This document shows positions 52,095 to 60,188 of a DNA stretch of 64,000 nucleotides, one piece after another. Both the position numbers and the translations under genes were made by a program. Source of the stretch: SIG440 sp045631525. GTDB lineage: Bacteria > Bacillota > Clostridia > Monoglobales > Monoglobaceae. The DNA lies in NCBI GenBank assembly GCA_045631525.1, contig JAZQUY010000013.1:1-64000 (forward strand), read 5' to 3'. Below the pieces are notes generated by a model. The model saw only the letters and a program-made list of their open reading frames with translations, made no database searches and was not told the DNA's origin. The stretch's first letter is position 1. Each line of letters begins with the position of its first letter.

Positions 52095-52898
52095 TTAGCT
52101 TGCATTTTTAATTTTAAGTCTCAATTTATCGGCAATCATTGCGATAAACTCGGAATTCGTAGGTTTCCCTTTTGATGTAGCAATTGTATAACCAAATATG
52201 GAGTCAAGAACTTCAGTGTCACCTCTGTCCCATGCAACTTCAATAGCGTGACGTATTGCTCTTTCAACGCGGCTTGGAGTTGTGCGGAAAGTCTGGGCAA
52301 CTGTGGGATAAAGAGTTTTTGTGATAGAGTTTATTACATCAAGATTGTCAATAACAAGCATAATCGCATGACGCAAATACTGATATCCTTTTATGTGAGC
52401 AGGAATGCCGATTTCGTGAATGATTTCAGTAACCATTGTTTCAACGTCCATATGCTCTCCCACAGCAAAACGTTTCGCAAAAGTAACACTTCCCTTTTTC
52501 TCATCAATACCGTCACAAAGACGTCTGATTGTATTTCGTATGCTTTCAAAATTTATCGGCTTCACCATATAATAGCTTGCACCAAGGTTAATACAATCCT
52601 GAGCAATCTTGTCCTGCTTAAATGTTGAAAGAACAATGATTTTTGGCATTTTAAAATTTTCGAACTCCTGCTTTTTATTTTTGAGCCGCTCTAAAATGCC
52701 AATGCCATCAATGCTCGGCATAACCACATCCATAATCACAACATCAGGCTTCAAAATATCTACCTTTTCTATAACCTGATAACCGCTTGTAACAATATCG
52801 CAAATATCAATTTTAAAATCTCCTGAAATATTGCGGCTCAAAAGTTCAGCATACTCTCTGTCTGAATCTGCAATCAGAACACTTATCTGTTTTTCCAT
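52095..52898 (-). CDS. spo0A: Sporulation master regulator Spo0A
   Basis: Spo0A is the response regulator that starts sporulation. The receiver domain (about residues 1-130) has the acid pocket in VLIADSDREY, the phosphorylated Asp in VVIMDVVMPSIDG and the conserved Lys in MVKPINFES. The DNA-binding domain has the hallmark RVERAIRHAIEVAW and KPTNSEFIAMIADKLRL. ATG 52898 is chosen, with AAGGAG upstream. It has 267 residues. It is not adjacent to spoIVB, which lies 3.3 kb away on the other strand. Confidence 0.97.
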   Translation of the reverse strand: MEKQISVLIADSDREYAELLSRNISGDFKIDICDIVTSGYQVIEKVDILKPDVVIMDVVMPSIDGIGILERLKNKKQEFENFKMPKIIVLSTFKQDKIAQDCINLGASYYMVKPINFESIRNTIRRLCDGIDEKKGSVTFAKRFAVGEHMDVETMVTEIIHEIGIPAHIKGYQYLRHAIMLVIDNLDVINSITKTLYPTVAQTFRTTPSRVERAIRHAIEVAWDRGDTEVLDSIFGYTIATSKGKPTNSEFIAMIADKLRLKIKNAS

Positions 52899-52941
52899 AT
52901 TTTTGACTCCTTTTTTTCTAAAATTTTCCAATTACAGTTAG

Positions 52942-52970
52942 ATTATAACCACGTATTACAAATTTGTCAA
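52942..52970 (-). promoter_or_regulatory. Sigma-A promoter of spo0A
   Basis: Reverse strand: TTGACA (52970-52965), 17 bases, TATAAT (52947-52942): full consensus. An inverted repeat ATATTGTG/CACAATAT (53007-53014 and 53033-53040) lies upstream and encloses TGTCGCA, one base from the Spo0A box TGTCGAA. Confidence 0.82.
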
Positions 52971-53052
52971 GTATTTTTTTACATTTTTTTCCAACTTTTT
53001 TATTAGATATTGTGGTGATTGTCGCAGAAAGTCACAATATGTTGTATTTAAA

Positions 53053-53090
53053 TTTAAAAAGCCCCTTTTTGCATGTGTTTCAGGGGCTTT
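53053..53090 (-). terminator. Terminator of the murT-gatD operon
   Basis: AAAGCCCC (53058-53065) pairs with GGGGCTTT (53083-53090); leftward transcripts end with TTTTT. Confidence 0.82.
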
Positions 53091-53096
53091 GTCGGT

Positions 53097-53831
53097 TTAC
53101 AGCAAAACATCAAGAATAAAATTTCTTGCCATATCCTCTGTTTTGTCGTCAAGCTGAGAAAGTTCGGTGAAATCCTCATATTTATGAGCAAGGGCTTTTT
53201 TCAGCACAAAATCACACAATTTCGGATTTTTAGGAAAAAGCGGTCCATGAAGATATGATGCCAAAACATTCTTGTAGATAACTCCCTCAAAATCGCCTGA
53301 GTCATTGTTCCCGAAGCCTTTTTCCACCTTCCCAAGAGGTGTATGCGAGCCTATATCAACTCTTCCATTGTGATTTTCAAAGCCTACAACCTTGCCAATG
53401 TTCTCTCCGCAATCTATCACCACATTTCCGATAAGACGGGAATTATCCTGAGGAATTTTCGTTGTTATATCAAGAATTCGAATTCCTTCTTTTGTTTCGT
53501 CATTTGTTTCTATGGTTTTTCCAATAAGCTCAAAACCACCGCAAAGAGCAACGATTGTTCCGCCGTTTTCTGCAAACTTTACAAATTCCTCTTTTTTGCC
53601 AAGGAGTGCCAATCTTACAATTTCGGTTTCTCTGTCAGAGCCACCGCCAACAAAGATTATGTCCGTGTTTTCAAAATCAATTTCAGGGTTTTTGGCAGTA
53701 CATTCGGTTACTTCAGCCTCGATCCCCCGCCACTTAAGGCGTTTTTTAAGGCAGGCAATATTCCCCTTGTCACCATAAAGGTTAAGCAGGTCTGGATATA
53801 TATGAAGTATATTTATTTTGTAATCAATCAT
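53097..53831 (-). CDS. gatD: Lipid II isoglutaminyl synthase, glutaminase subunit GatD
   Basis: GatD supplies ammonia from glutamine so that MurT can amidate the D-Glu of lipid II. It is a class I glutamine amidotransferase: catalytic Cys in IVALCGGFELIG (about residue 97) and His in ASYLHGPLFPK. The start INILHIYPDLLNLYGDKGN is typical. It has 244 residues. It overlaps the end of murT by 8 bases. Confidence 0.93.
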   Translation of the reverse strand: MIDYKINILHIYPDLLNLYGDKGNIACLKKRLKWRGIEAEVTECTAKNPEIDFENTDIIFVGGGSDRETEIVRLALLGKKEEFVKFAENGGTIVALCGGFELIGKTIETNDETKEGIRILDITTKIPQDNSRLIGNVVIDCGENIGKVVGFENHNGRVDIGSHTPLGKVEKGFGNNDSGDFEGVIYKNVLASYLHGPLFPKNPKLCDFVLKKALAHKYEDFTELSQLDDKTEDMARNFILDVLL

Positions 53832-55167
53832 TTTTCACACCTATCCCTTTCTGCTTTTCCAAATCCGAAAGAATATCCTTTGTGGAAAACAAAGCTGTGT
53901 AATTTACCAAAATATAACAAACCTCCGCATCAGTACAGAGAGCGTTTTCAATAAGCATCCTCATATCATCAGAAACCGTACCAAACGGAATTTCATCATA
54001 CTTGAACCGAAGTGCAAGGTCATAGCGTCTTATCCCTGACAAAGAAACTGTATTGAGCCCACTATGCACGATTTTGTCAAAATCCACATCCCAAAGCCAC
54101 GAAACATCCAATCCGTCACCTGGTTTGTCATTTATGGCAAAAATAATATCCTTTTTTCTGGGGTCCTGAAGAACTGTTGAAATTGCCTGATTGAATCCCG
54201 CCGGATTCTTTGCAAGATTCAAAATGACCTTTTTCCCAATATCAAATTCTTCCATTCTTCCGGTCTGGGGTTTGTATTTCTGTAATGTTTCTGCAAATGA
54301 AGACGTCTTTATGTTCATAGAATTCAAAAGAGAATATACAGCAAGAATATTATAGATGTTATAAAATCCACGATAATTCAATTTTATTTCCTGATTTGAA
54401 ACTGAAAAGCTTATACCCTCGGTCAAGTCCACATTTTTTGCTTCGAAATCAATCGTTGGTCGCTTATTGTTGCACTTTGGACAATAGTAATCGCCAAGCT
54501 GTCCATAGTGGATAAAATTATATTTCTGCTCTTCGCCGCACACCATACAGAATCTGCCTTCCTTTATCTCTGCATCCTGAGGAAGAACCGCTTCACCAAT
54601 TCCATAAAATACTGCTCTGTCATATCCAATACCAAAGCTTGCCGAAATCGGGTCATCACCATTTAAAATCAGCACGGGCTTCTCCGCAATATCAATAGCA
54701 TTTTTGATAAGTTCAACGGTATGCTCAATTTCACCGTATCTGTCAAGCTGGTCTCTGAAAAGATTTGTGATAACAATATAGTCAGGCTTTATATGTTTGA
54801 AAACTTTTGGTGCTGATGCTTCATCAATCTCAAAGCAGGCAAAGTCCGCATTAAATTTTCCCAGCCAGTTACACCTAAGCGCAAATGCCGTAGCAACACC
54901 GCTCAGCATATTTGCTCCAAGATTATTGCACAAAACACTGTATCCGCTGTTTTCAAGGGCACTGTAAATAAGGTTGTTTGTGGTTGTCTTTCCGTTGGTG
55001 CCGCAAACAGCAATCACCTTTCCTTTTATATTTGATTGTAGTCTTTCAATGAGGTCAGGACAGATTTTAAGGGCAATTGACCCCGGACCTGCAGATGAAT
55101 TTTTGCCAAACAATCTTCCTGCAACTGCTGAGATTTTAGCCATCCATATAGCAACAAGTTTTTTCAT
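53824..55167 (-). CDS. murT: Lipid II isoglutaminyl synthase, ligase subunit MurT
   Basis: MurT is a Mur-ligase-like enzyme that activates lipid II with ATP. The P-loop is VCGTNGKTTTNNL (about residue 55). A four-Cys zinc ribbon typical of MurT is present (CMVCGEEQ and YYCPKCNNKRP, about residues 210-240). The C-terminal domain follows. ATG 55167 has AAGGAG upstream; the in-frame start at 55191 is not preferred. It has 447 residues. The murT-gatD pair is characteristic of Firmicutes. Confidence 0.94.
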   Translation of the reverse strand: MKKLVAIWMAKISAVAGRLFGKNSSAGPGSIALKICPDLIERLQSNIKGKVIAVCGTNGKTTTNNLIYSALENSGYSVLCNNLGANMLSGVATAFALRCNWLGKFNADFACFEIDEASAPKVFKHIKPDYIVITNLFRDQLDRYGEIEHTVELIKNAIDIAEKPVLILNGDDPISASFGIGYDRAVFYGIGEAVLPQDAEIKEGRFCMVCGEEQKYNFIHYGQLGDYYCPKCNNKRPTIDFEAKNVDLTEGISFSVSNQEIKLNYRGFYNIYNILAVYSLLNSMNIKTSSFAETLQKYKPQTGRMEEFDIGKKVILNLAKNPAGFNQAISTVLQDPRKKDIIFAINDKPGDGLDVSWLWDVDFDKIVHSGLNTVSLSGIRRYDLALRFKYDEIPFGTVSDDMRMLIENALCTDAEVCYILVNYTALFSTKDILSDLEKQKGIGVKND

Positions 55168-55234
55168 CAAAGTTTCTCCTTTTGGTGACATTTCATTTGT
55201 TTTCTTTCTAACTTATTATACTCCTCAAAACAAA

Positions 55235-55272
55235 AAAAGACAATAGGAAATATAAAAAACCTATTGTCTTTT
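55235..55272 (-). terminator. Terminator of the leftward hypothetical gene
   Basis: AAAAGACAATAGG (55235-55247) pairs with CCTATTGTCTTTT (55260-55272); a T-run follows leftward. Confidence 0.85.
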
Positions 55273-55276
55273 CAAT

Positions 55277-55828
55277 TTAATAATTATATATATTTATAAA
55301 TTTAATTTTATTTGTGGCGCACACAACAACTGTATTGCTACCATTTTCACCTATTGCAACGAAATCCTTGCCCACATCAATGAGTTTCCCTATCTTTTCC
55401 ATATGCGTATTTTCGCCAAATAAAAATTCAAGCTTTACAAACTTACCAATCTGACTACAAAGATAATTATTTACCGCCATATCTGAACACTTTTCCATTG
55501 ACGGCATTTCCACCGTGCCCATGCCAAAAGATGTGCGATTATCCCGTCTTGGGACTCCCATAATCGGGTCTCTTCTTTCTTCTCTTTCGTTTTCTGAAAT
55601 ATATGTATCCTCTGTTTGCTGCATTTGGCTTGGTGAATTCATTACTGCAACAGGGATGCTTTCCTCCGCCATTTCATAAGTCTTTTTTTCGGGATAACCT
55701 ATTGCCTGTGCATTTGAACCTTTTGGAACTACCACAACGGGTTGTTGCGACGGCCATTTGGGATTGGGATTTCTTTTGCCTTGATTAAATCTTCTCAAAA
55801 GATTTTCACTCCTTCCTTTTTCACTCAC
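55277..55828 (-). CDS. Hypothetical protein, possibly a spore coat-type protein
   Basis: I do not recognise this 183-residue protein with certainty. Residues 1-115 are low-complexity, rich in Asn, Gln, Pro and Arg (NPNPKWPSQQPVVVVPKG). Residues 120-183 form a compact domain: SQIGKFVKLEFLFGENTH and IGKLIDVGKDFVAIGENGSN, ending in a run of beta strands. The layout of a disordered N-terminus and a small barrel recalls coat protein GerQ, but identity is not shown. RBS AAAGGAG. It lies between murT and spoIVB. Confidence 0.55.
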   Translation of the reverse strand: MSEKGRSENLLRRFNQGKRNPNPKWPSQQPVVVVPKGSNAQAIGYPEKKTYEMAEESIPVAVMNSPSQMQQTEDTYISENEREERRDPIMGVPRRDNRTSFGMGTVEMPSMEKCSDMAVNNYLCSQIGKFVKLEFLFGENTHMEKIGKLIDVGKDFVAIGENGSNTVVVCATNKIKFINIYNY

Positions 55829-55868
55829 TCCTTTATATTATGCAAAAAAAATTTTTTTGAAACAATCG

Positions 55869-55899
55869 GAATATTTATTTTCAAAACCGCCCATAATAT
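55869..55899 (+). promoter_or_regulatory. Weak candidate sigma-E/K promoter before the Asn-rich gene
   Basis: GAATATT (55869-55875), 16 bases, CATAATAT (55892-55899). It resembles mother-cell sigma factor promoters, but the spacing is at the limit. Confidence 0.3.
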
Positions 55900-55948
55900 T
55901 TGTGAGATATTTCTCAAGAATTTTTAAATTCCAAAAGGAGTGAAAATC

Positions 55949-56062
55949 ATGTCAAACAAGGAAAATCAGAACAACAAGAACAACCAGAACAATCGCAATG
56001 ACAACAACAAAAACGAAAATAACAAGAATAACAACAATAACAACAGAAACGAAAACAACTAA
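55949..56062 (+). CDS. 37-residue Asn-rich peptide
   Basis: This short gene was found by eye. It has a strong RBS (AAAAGGAG, 5-7 bases before ATG) and its own terminator. The product begins MSNKENQNNKNNQNNRNDNN and continues as Asn/Lys/Glu runs to the stop; 18 or more residues are Asn and there is no hydrophobic residue apart from the start. It resembles low-complexity spore or coat peptides. Position between spore genes supports this, but no homolog is named. Confidence 0.6.
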   Translation: MSNKENQNNKNNQNNRNDNNKNENNKNNNNNNRNENN

Positions 56063-56084
56063 TTTGTACGTTATTCAGTTAAAA

Positions 56085-56107
56085 AAAGGCCGTTTCGGTC
56101 TTTTTTT
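56085..56107 (+). terminator. Terminator after the Asn-rich gene
   Basis: AAAGGCCG and CGGTCTTT with a TTT loop and one G-U pair, followed by TTTTTTT. Confidence 0.85.
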
Positions 56108-56180
56108 AATGTACATATATATCTTTCATATAATATTCTTCCTTCATCAGTGAAAAACTATATCAGAAGGGAGTGATGTA

Positions 56181-57221
56181 ATGAGTGTTAAGAAAAAAAT
56201 AATTTGTTTGATTTTGTCTTCATTTATTTTCGCCGCAAGCTTGCCATTCGAAAGCACAATTCCCTTTTTTAGTATTTTTACAACTGTTTCAGCCGAAGAA
56301 AAAACGGTTATTCCTGGCGGAAAGAGTATCGGTGTTACCCTTAAAGCCGATGGTGTAATAGTCACAGAGCTTGCTGAAATAACTGACGAAACAGGAAATG
56401 CATCGTCTCCGGCAAAGGACGCCGGAATAAAAGTCGGCGACATAATAAAGGGCTTCAACAATGCTGAAATTAACGGCGTTGAAGACCTGATTTCACAAAT
56501 CGAAAACACGGATAAAAATCAGGCAAAAATTTCTCTTGTCCGAAACAAAAGAAATATCAGTGTTCTCATTTCTCCCAAAAGCTCAAAAGAAGACGGAAAA
56601 GCAAAAATTGGTGCATGGGTAAAGGATTCAGCATCAGGCATAGGCACACTCACCTTTTATGACCCCGAGACCCACTTTTTCGCAGCACTTGGTCATGGAA
56701 TAACAGATAGCGATTCCGGTGAGCTTATTTCTATTGAAGAGGGAAAAATCCTGGACTCCACGATAATATCCGTAGAAAAAAGCAAAAAAGGTACACCCGG
56801 AGAACTCAAAGGCATTTTTTCAGAAAATGAACCTCACATAGGGTCAATAACCACGAACAGTAAATTTGGAATTTCAGGAGAAATAACCCCCGATTTTTCA
56901 ATCCCTGCCGAAGCGGTTGAACTTGCTTCGCGGTCTGAAATAACCACGGGGAAAGCTCATATAATATCAAACATCGAAGGTAAAACCACAAATACCTTTG
57001 ATATTGAAATTCTTCGTGTTCTTCCCCAGCACAACAGTTCTTCAAAAAATATGATAATAAAAATAACGGATGAAAAATTACTGGAGAAAACCGGTGGCAT
57101 TGTTCAGGGAATGTCGGGTAGCCCAATTATCCAAAACGGAAAGTTAATTGGAGCAATAACCCATGTTTTTGTCAATGACCCAACCCGTGGATACGGCATT
57201 TTTATTGAAAATATGCTATAA
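56181..57221 (+). CDS. spoIVB: SpoIVB peptidase
   Basis: SpoIVB is secreted by the forespore and triggers cleavage of pro-sigma-K by cutting SpoIVFA. A signal or anchor segment (residues 5-30) is followed by a PDZ domain (about 70-130: KDAGIKVGDIIKGFNNAEIN) and the S55 serine protease domain with His in FFAALGHGITDSDSG and Ser in VQGMSGSPIIQNGKLIGA. It has 346 residues, shorter than Bacillus SpoIVB (about 425). RBS GAAGGGAG. In most spore formers it precedes spo0A. Confidence 0.92.
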   Translation: MSVKKKIICLILSSFIFAASLPFESTIPFFSIFTTVSAEEKTVIPGGKSIGVTLKADGVIVTELAEITDETGNASSPAKDAGIKVGDIIKGFNNAEINGVEDLISQIENTDKNQAKISLVRNKRNISVLISPKSSKEDGKAKIGAWVKDSASGIGTLTFYDPETHFFAALGHGITDSDSGELISIEEGKILDSTIISVEKSKKGTPGELKGIFSENEPHIGSITTNSKFGISGEITPDFSIPAEAVELASRSEITTGKAHIISNIEGKTTNTFDIEILRVLPQHNSSSKNMIIKITDEKLLEKTGGIVQGMSGSPIIQNGKLIGAITHVFVNDPTRGYGIFIENML

Positions 57222-57222
57222 T

Positions 57223-57262
57223 AAAAATACTCGCTTAATTTCAAATAAGCGAGTATTTTTGA
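57223..57262. terminator. Bidirectional terminator between spoIVB and the AraC gene
   Basis: AAAAATACTCGCTTA (57223-57237) and its exact complement (57246-57260) form a 15-bp stem with an 8-base loop. Confidence 0.92.
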
Positions 57263-57277
57263 GTACATAGATTTGTT

Positions 57278-58057
57278 TTATTTATTTTGTCTTTTATATT
57301 CAGTAGGCGAAACACCAAAATTCTTTTTGAAAGAATTATTGAAATTTCTAACACTTTGAAATCCGCTTTCATAAGCAATTTCCAAGAGTTTTTTCGAACC
57401 GTCTTCGAAAAGTTTCATGGCAGCCTCAAGTCTGTAAAGATTTACAAAATCCCTGAAAGGCATATTGAAGAGCTTGTTAAAATATCTGGAAACATAATGA
57501 TATTCATACCCCAAAAATTCAGCAACATCGTCCATGGTAATATTATTTTTATAATTATCCTCAATAAAATCTATTATCTTGCGCATTTCACTTATTTTTG
57601 TTTTGTCAATGTTTTCCAAAGTAACTGACTTGAGATATTCGTTGCACACCGCATAAAGACAAGCTTTCAAAATCAAAAGCGACGGCGGCTCATCACTAGT
57701 AAAACAATCAACACAAAAATTCTTAACTGTCTCGCTGCAGTTAAATTTGAAGGTATTTCCAATCTTACCCTTAAACTGGGGTGCAACTGTTTTTATGTAT
57801 TCTTCTGAAAAAACGCATGCCAAATAACGGGCATTGTCCTGGGGTTTCATTGAATGTATTTCATTGGACAAAAAAAAGGCAAAATCCCCTGATTTGAGAA
57901 TCTCATTTCTCCCTGTCGCAGTGCAATCAAGTATCCCGTCCATTACATAAATAAATTCAAAATTCTTGTGAAAATGAAAGTTCCAGACTACATCTTCCCA
58001 TATGTTTATATTAAACTGATATCCGCTTAAGGAATTGAATGGCTGATGAAAAATCAT
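57278..58057 (-). CDS. AraC family regulator with cupin-like sensor
   Basis: This 259-residue regulator probably controls the divergent glycyl radical enzyme genes. Residues 1-140 form a cupin-like ligand domain (FHFHKNFEFIYVMDG, GDFAFFLSNEIHSMK). Residues 155-259 hold two helix-turn-helix motifs: VAEFLGYEYHYVSRYFNKL and ESGFQSVRNFNNSFKKNFG then SPTEYK. ATG 58057 is chosen, with AGAGGTG upstream; GTG 58066 overlaps that RBS. Such regulators sense small molecules, often sugars. Confidence 0.9.
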   Translation of the reverse strand: MIFHQPFNSLSGYQFNINIWEDVVWNFHFHKNFEFIYVMDGILDCTATGRNEILKSGDFAFFLSNEIHSMKPQDNARYLACVFSEEYIKTVAPQFKGKIGNTFKFNCSETVKNFCVDCFTSDEPPSLLILKACLYAVCNEYLKSVTLENIDKTKISEMRKIIDFIEDNYKNNITMDDVAEFLGYEYHYVSRYFNKLFNMPFRDFVNLYRLEAAMKLFEDGSKKLLEIAYESGFQSVRNFNNSFKKNFGVSPTEYKRQNK

Positions 58058-58101
58058 TAGTTTCACCTCTTTTGGATAAATTATTGCTACCTTTTGTCAT
58101 A

Positions 58102-58131
58102 ATTATATAATATATGGCGAGAATTTGTCAA
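58102..58131 (-). promoter_or_regulatory. Promoter of the AraC gene
   Basis: Reverse strand: TTGACA (58131-58126), 18 bases, TATAAT (58107-58102). Two TTTGTCA copies (58093-58099, 58124-58130), 31 bases apart, lie in the same region. On the other strand TATAAT (58145-58150) before the enzyme gene has no good -35, as expected for an activator-dependent promoter. Confidence 0.6.
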
Positions 58132-58202
58132 TAGTTTATGGTATTATAATAATAGAAATATTCTATAACTAATGGTTTAATAAATGAAAGGGGATTATAT
58201 TT

Positions 58203-60188
58203 ATGGCACAAAAATTATTAGATTTTATAACAGCAAAAAAACACCATGATTTCAGACGTGAATGCAATATAGATTTTGCAACTGAATTCAAAAAATCAGG
58301 TCTTGAGCCTGTTGAACGTATGACAAGACGATTTGAAACTATGCTCAAAATGGAAGAGCCGCAAATCCTTGATTGCGAAAAAATCTGTTTTATGCGCACT
58401 TTCAAAAATCTTCCCGACGTTTTTACCAATGAAGAATGGCAGGAAATTCGTAAAAATCACTATATACACGAACTTGGTTACATTTCAAATATTACACCTA
58501 ATTATGAAAAGGTTTTAAAATCAGGTCTCCTTTCTTTGCGTGAGTCTTCTGACGAATATGCAAAAAGGGCAATTGATGCCATTCTCGACCTGACAGAACG
58601 TTACAGATTGGTTGCTGTCGACAAAAACCGTATGGACATTGCGGAAATTCTCGAAAGAGTTCCAAAGTATGGTGCTACCTCCTTCCGCGAGGCACTCCAA
58701 CTTTTCAGAATTATCCATTTTTCTCTCTGGTACGAGGGCAACTATCACGTAACTTTAGGTCGTTTTGACAAATATATGTATCCCTATCTCAGAGCAGACA
58801 TTGAAAAAGGTATCCTTGACAAGGATTCTGCCCTTGAGCTTTTGGAGGACTTTTTCATTTCTTTCAACAAGGACTCTGACCTTTATCCTGGTGTTCAGCA
58901 GGGTGACAATGGTCAAAGCATGATGCTTGGCGGTGTTGATGAAGACGGAAACGACGTATTCAATCTCCTTTCTGAGCTTTGTCTCAAGGCATCTTACAAC
59001 AACAAGCTTATTGACCCCAAAATAAATCTGCGTGTTTCAAAAGCTACTCCAGCAGAACGTTATACCGAAGCTACAAAGCTTACAAAAGCAGGTCTTGGCT
59101 TCCCGCAGTATCCAAATGATGACGTGGTTATCCCGGCTCTTGAAAAACTTGGCTATGAGCACAAGGATGCCGCAAATTACACTGTTGCTGCTTGTTGGGA
59201 ATTTATCATTCCCCATGTTGGTATGGATGTTGCAAACATTTCTGCGCTTTCTTTCCCTGCGGTTGTTGACACTGCTCTCCACAAGGACCTTAAAAACTGC
59301 AACACTTATGACGAGTTTTTTGCTTGTGTAAAACGTGAAATTCAATTTGGTATTGACAAAATCTGTGACGGAATAAAAGACCTTTGGTTTGTTCCCTCCC
59401 CCTTTATGAATGCCATGATGGATTGTAACATCTACACCGGCGGAAAATATAACAATTTCGGTATTCACGGCACAGGAATTGCCACAGCTGCTGATTCCTT
59501 GGCAGTGATTAAAAAATACATCTTTGAAGAAAAATCTCTGTCAAAAGATGAACTTATAAGTGCTGTTGACGATAACTTTGAGAATTCACCTGAGCTTTTG
59601 CACAAGCTCCGTTACGAATCACCCAAGCTCGGAAACAACGATGACTTTGTTGACTCCATTTCAACCGAACTTCTTGATGCCATGAGTAATTCTGTAAAAG
59701 GAAAGCGAAACTGTCGTGGCGGAATATACAAAGTAGGTCCCGGCAGTGCTATGTATTATCTGTGGCACGCCAACGAAATCGGTGCTTCTCCTGACGGCAG
59801 ACGTCGTGGCGAGCCTTTTGGAACAAACTTTTCAGTAAGTATTTTTGCAAAGGTGAAAGGTCCTGTTTCGGTTATTGCATCAATGACAAAACAAAACTTT
59901 CTTGACGCCATAAACGGAGGTCCTTTAACCCTCGAGTTCCACAAAAGCATTTTCAGTGATGATGATGGAATTGAAAAGGTCGGAAAGCTGGTAAAAACCT
60001 TTATTGACCGTGGTGGGCATCAGCTTCAGCTTAACACCGTAAACTCTGAGCAGCTCCTTGATGCTCAAAAGCACCCCGAAAATTACAGACAGTTGGTTGT
60101 GAGAATCTGGGGTTGGAGCGCATACTTTGTTGAACTTGGCAAGGAATATCAGGACCACGTTATCAAGAGGCAGGTTTATACCGTATGA
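58203..60188 (+). CDS. Glycyl radical enzyme of unassigned function (PFL-like)
   Basis: This 661-residue enzyme of the pyruvate formate-lyase superfamily works anaerobically through a glycyl radical. The thiyl Cys is Cys331 in TVAACWEFII (Cys-x-Glu), and the radical Gly is Gly637 in VVRIWGWSAYFVEL. The Cys-x-Glu pattern resembles the eliminase branch (GCVEP) rather than PFL (two adjacent Cys), but the surrounding AACWEF is not that of a named group I know. It is about 100 residues shorter than typical eliminases. RBS AAAGGGG. The activase follows with a 4-base overlap. A lyase or dehydratase is inferred. Confidence 0.85.
   Translation: MAQKLLDFITAKKHHDFRRECNIDFATEFKKSGLEPVERMTRRFETMLKMEEPQILDCEKICFMRTFKNLPDVFTNEEWQEIRKNHYIHELGYISNITPNYEKVLKSGLLSLRESSDEYAKRAIDAILDLTERYRLVAVDKNRMDIAEILERVPKYGATSFREALQLFRIIHFSLWYEGNYHVTLGRFDKYMYPYLRADIEKGILDKDSALELLEDFFISFNKDSDLYPGVQQGDNGQSMMLGGVDEDGNDVFNLLSELCLKASYNNKLIDPKINLRVSKATPAERYTEATKLTKAGLGFPQYPNDDVVIPALEKLGYEHKDAANYTVAACWEFIIPHVGMDVANISALSFPAVVDTALHKDLKNCNTYDEFFACVKREIQFGIDKICDGIKDLWFVPSPFMNAMMDCNIYTGGKYNNFGIHGTGIATAADSLAVIKKYIFEEKSLSKDELISAVDDNFENSPELLHKLRYESPKLGNNDDFVDSISTELLDAMSNSVKGKRNCRGGIYKVGPGSAMYYLWHANEIGASPDGRRRGEPFGTNFSVSIFAKVKGPVSVIASMTKQNFLDAINGGPLTLEFHKSIFSDDDGIEKVGKLVKTFIDRGGHQLQLNTVNSEQLLDAQKHPENYRQLVVRIWGWSAYFVELGKEYQDHVIKRQVYTV

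Noticed and set aside
57238..58202. Classic AraC half-sites in the divergent region
   Set aside because: Only two TTTGTCA copies 31 bases apart were seen, a spacing unlike the usual 21 bases; kept only as a remark.
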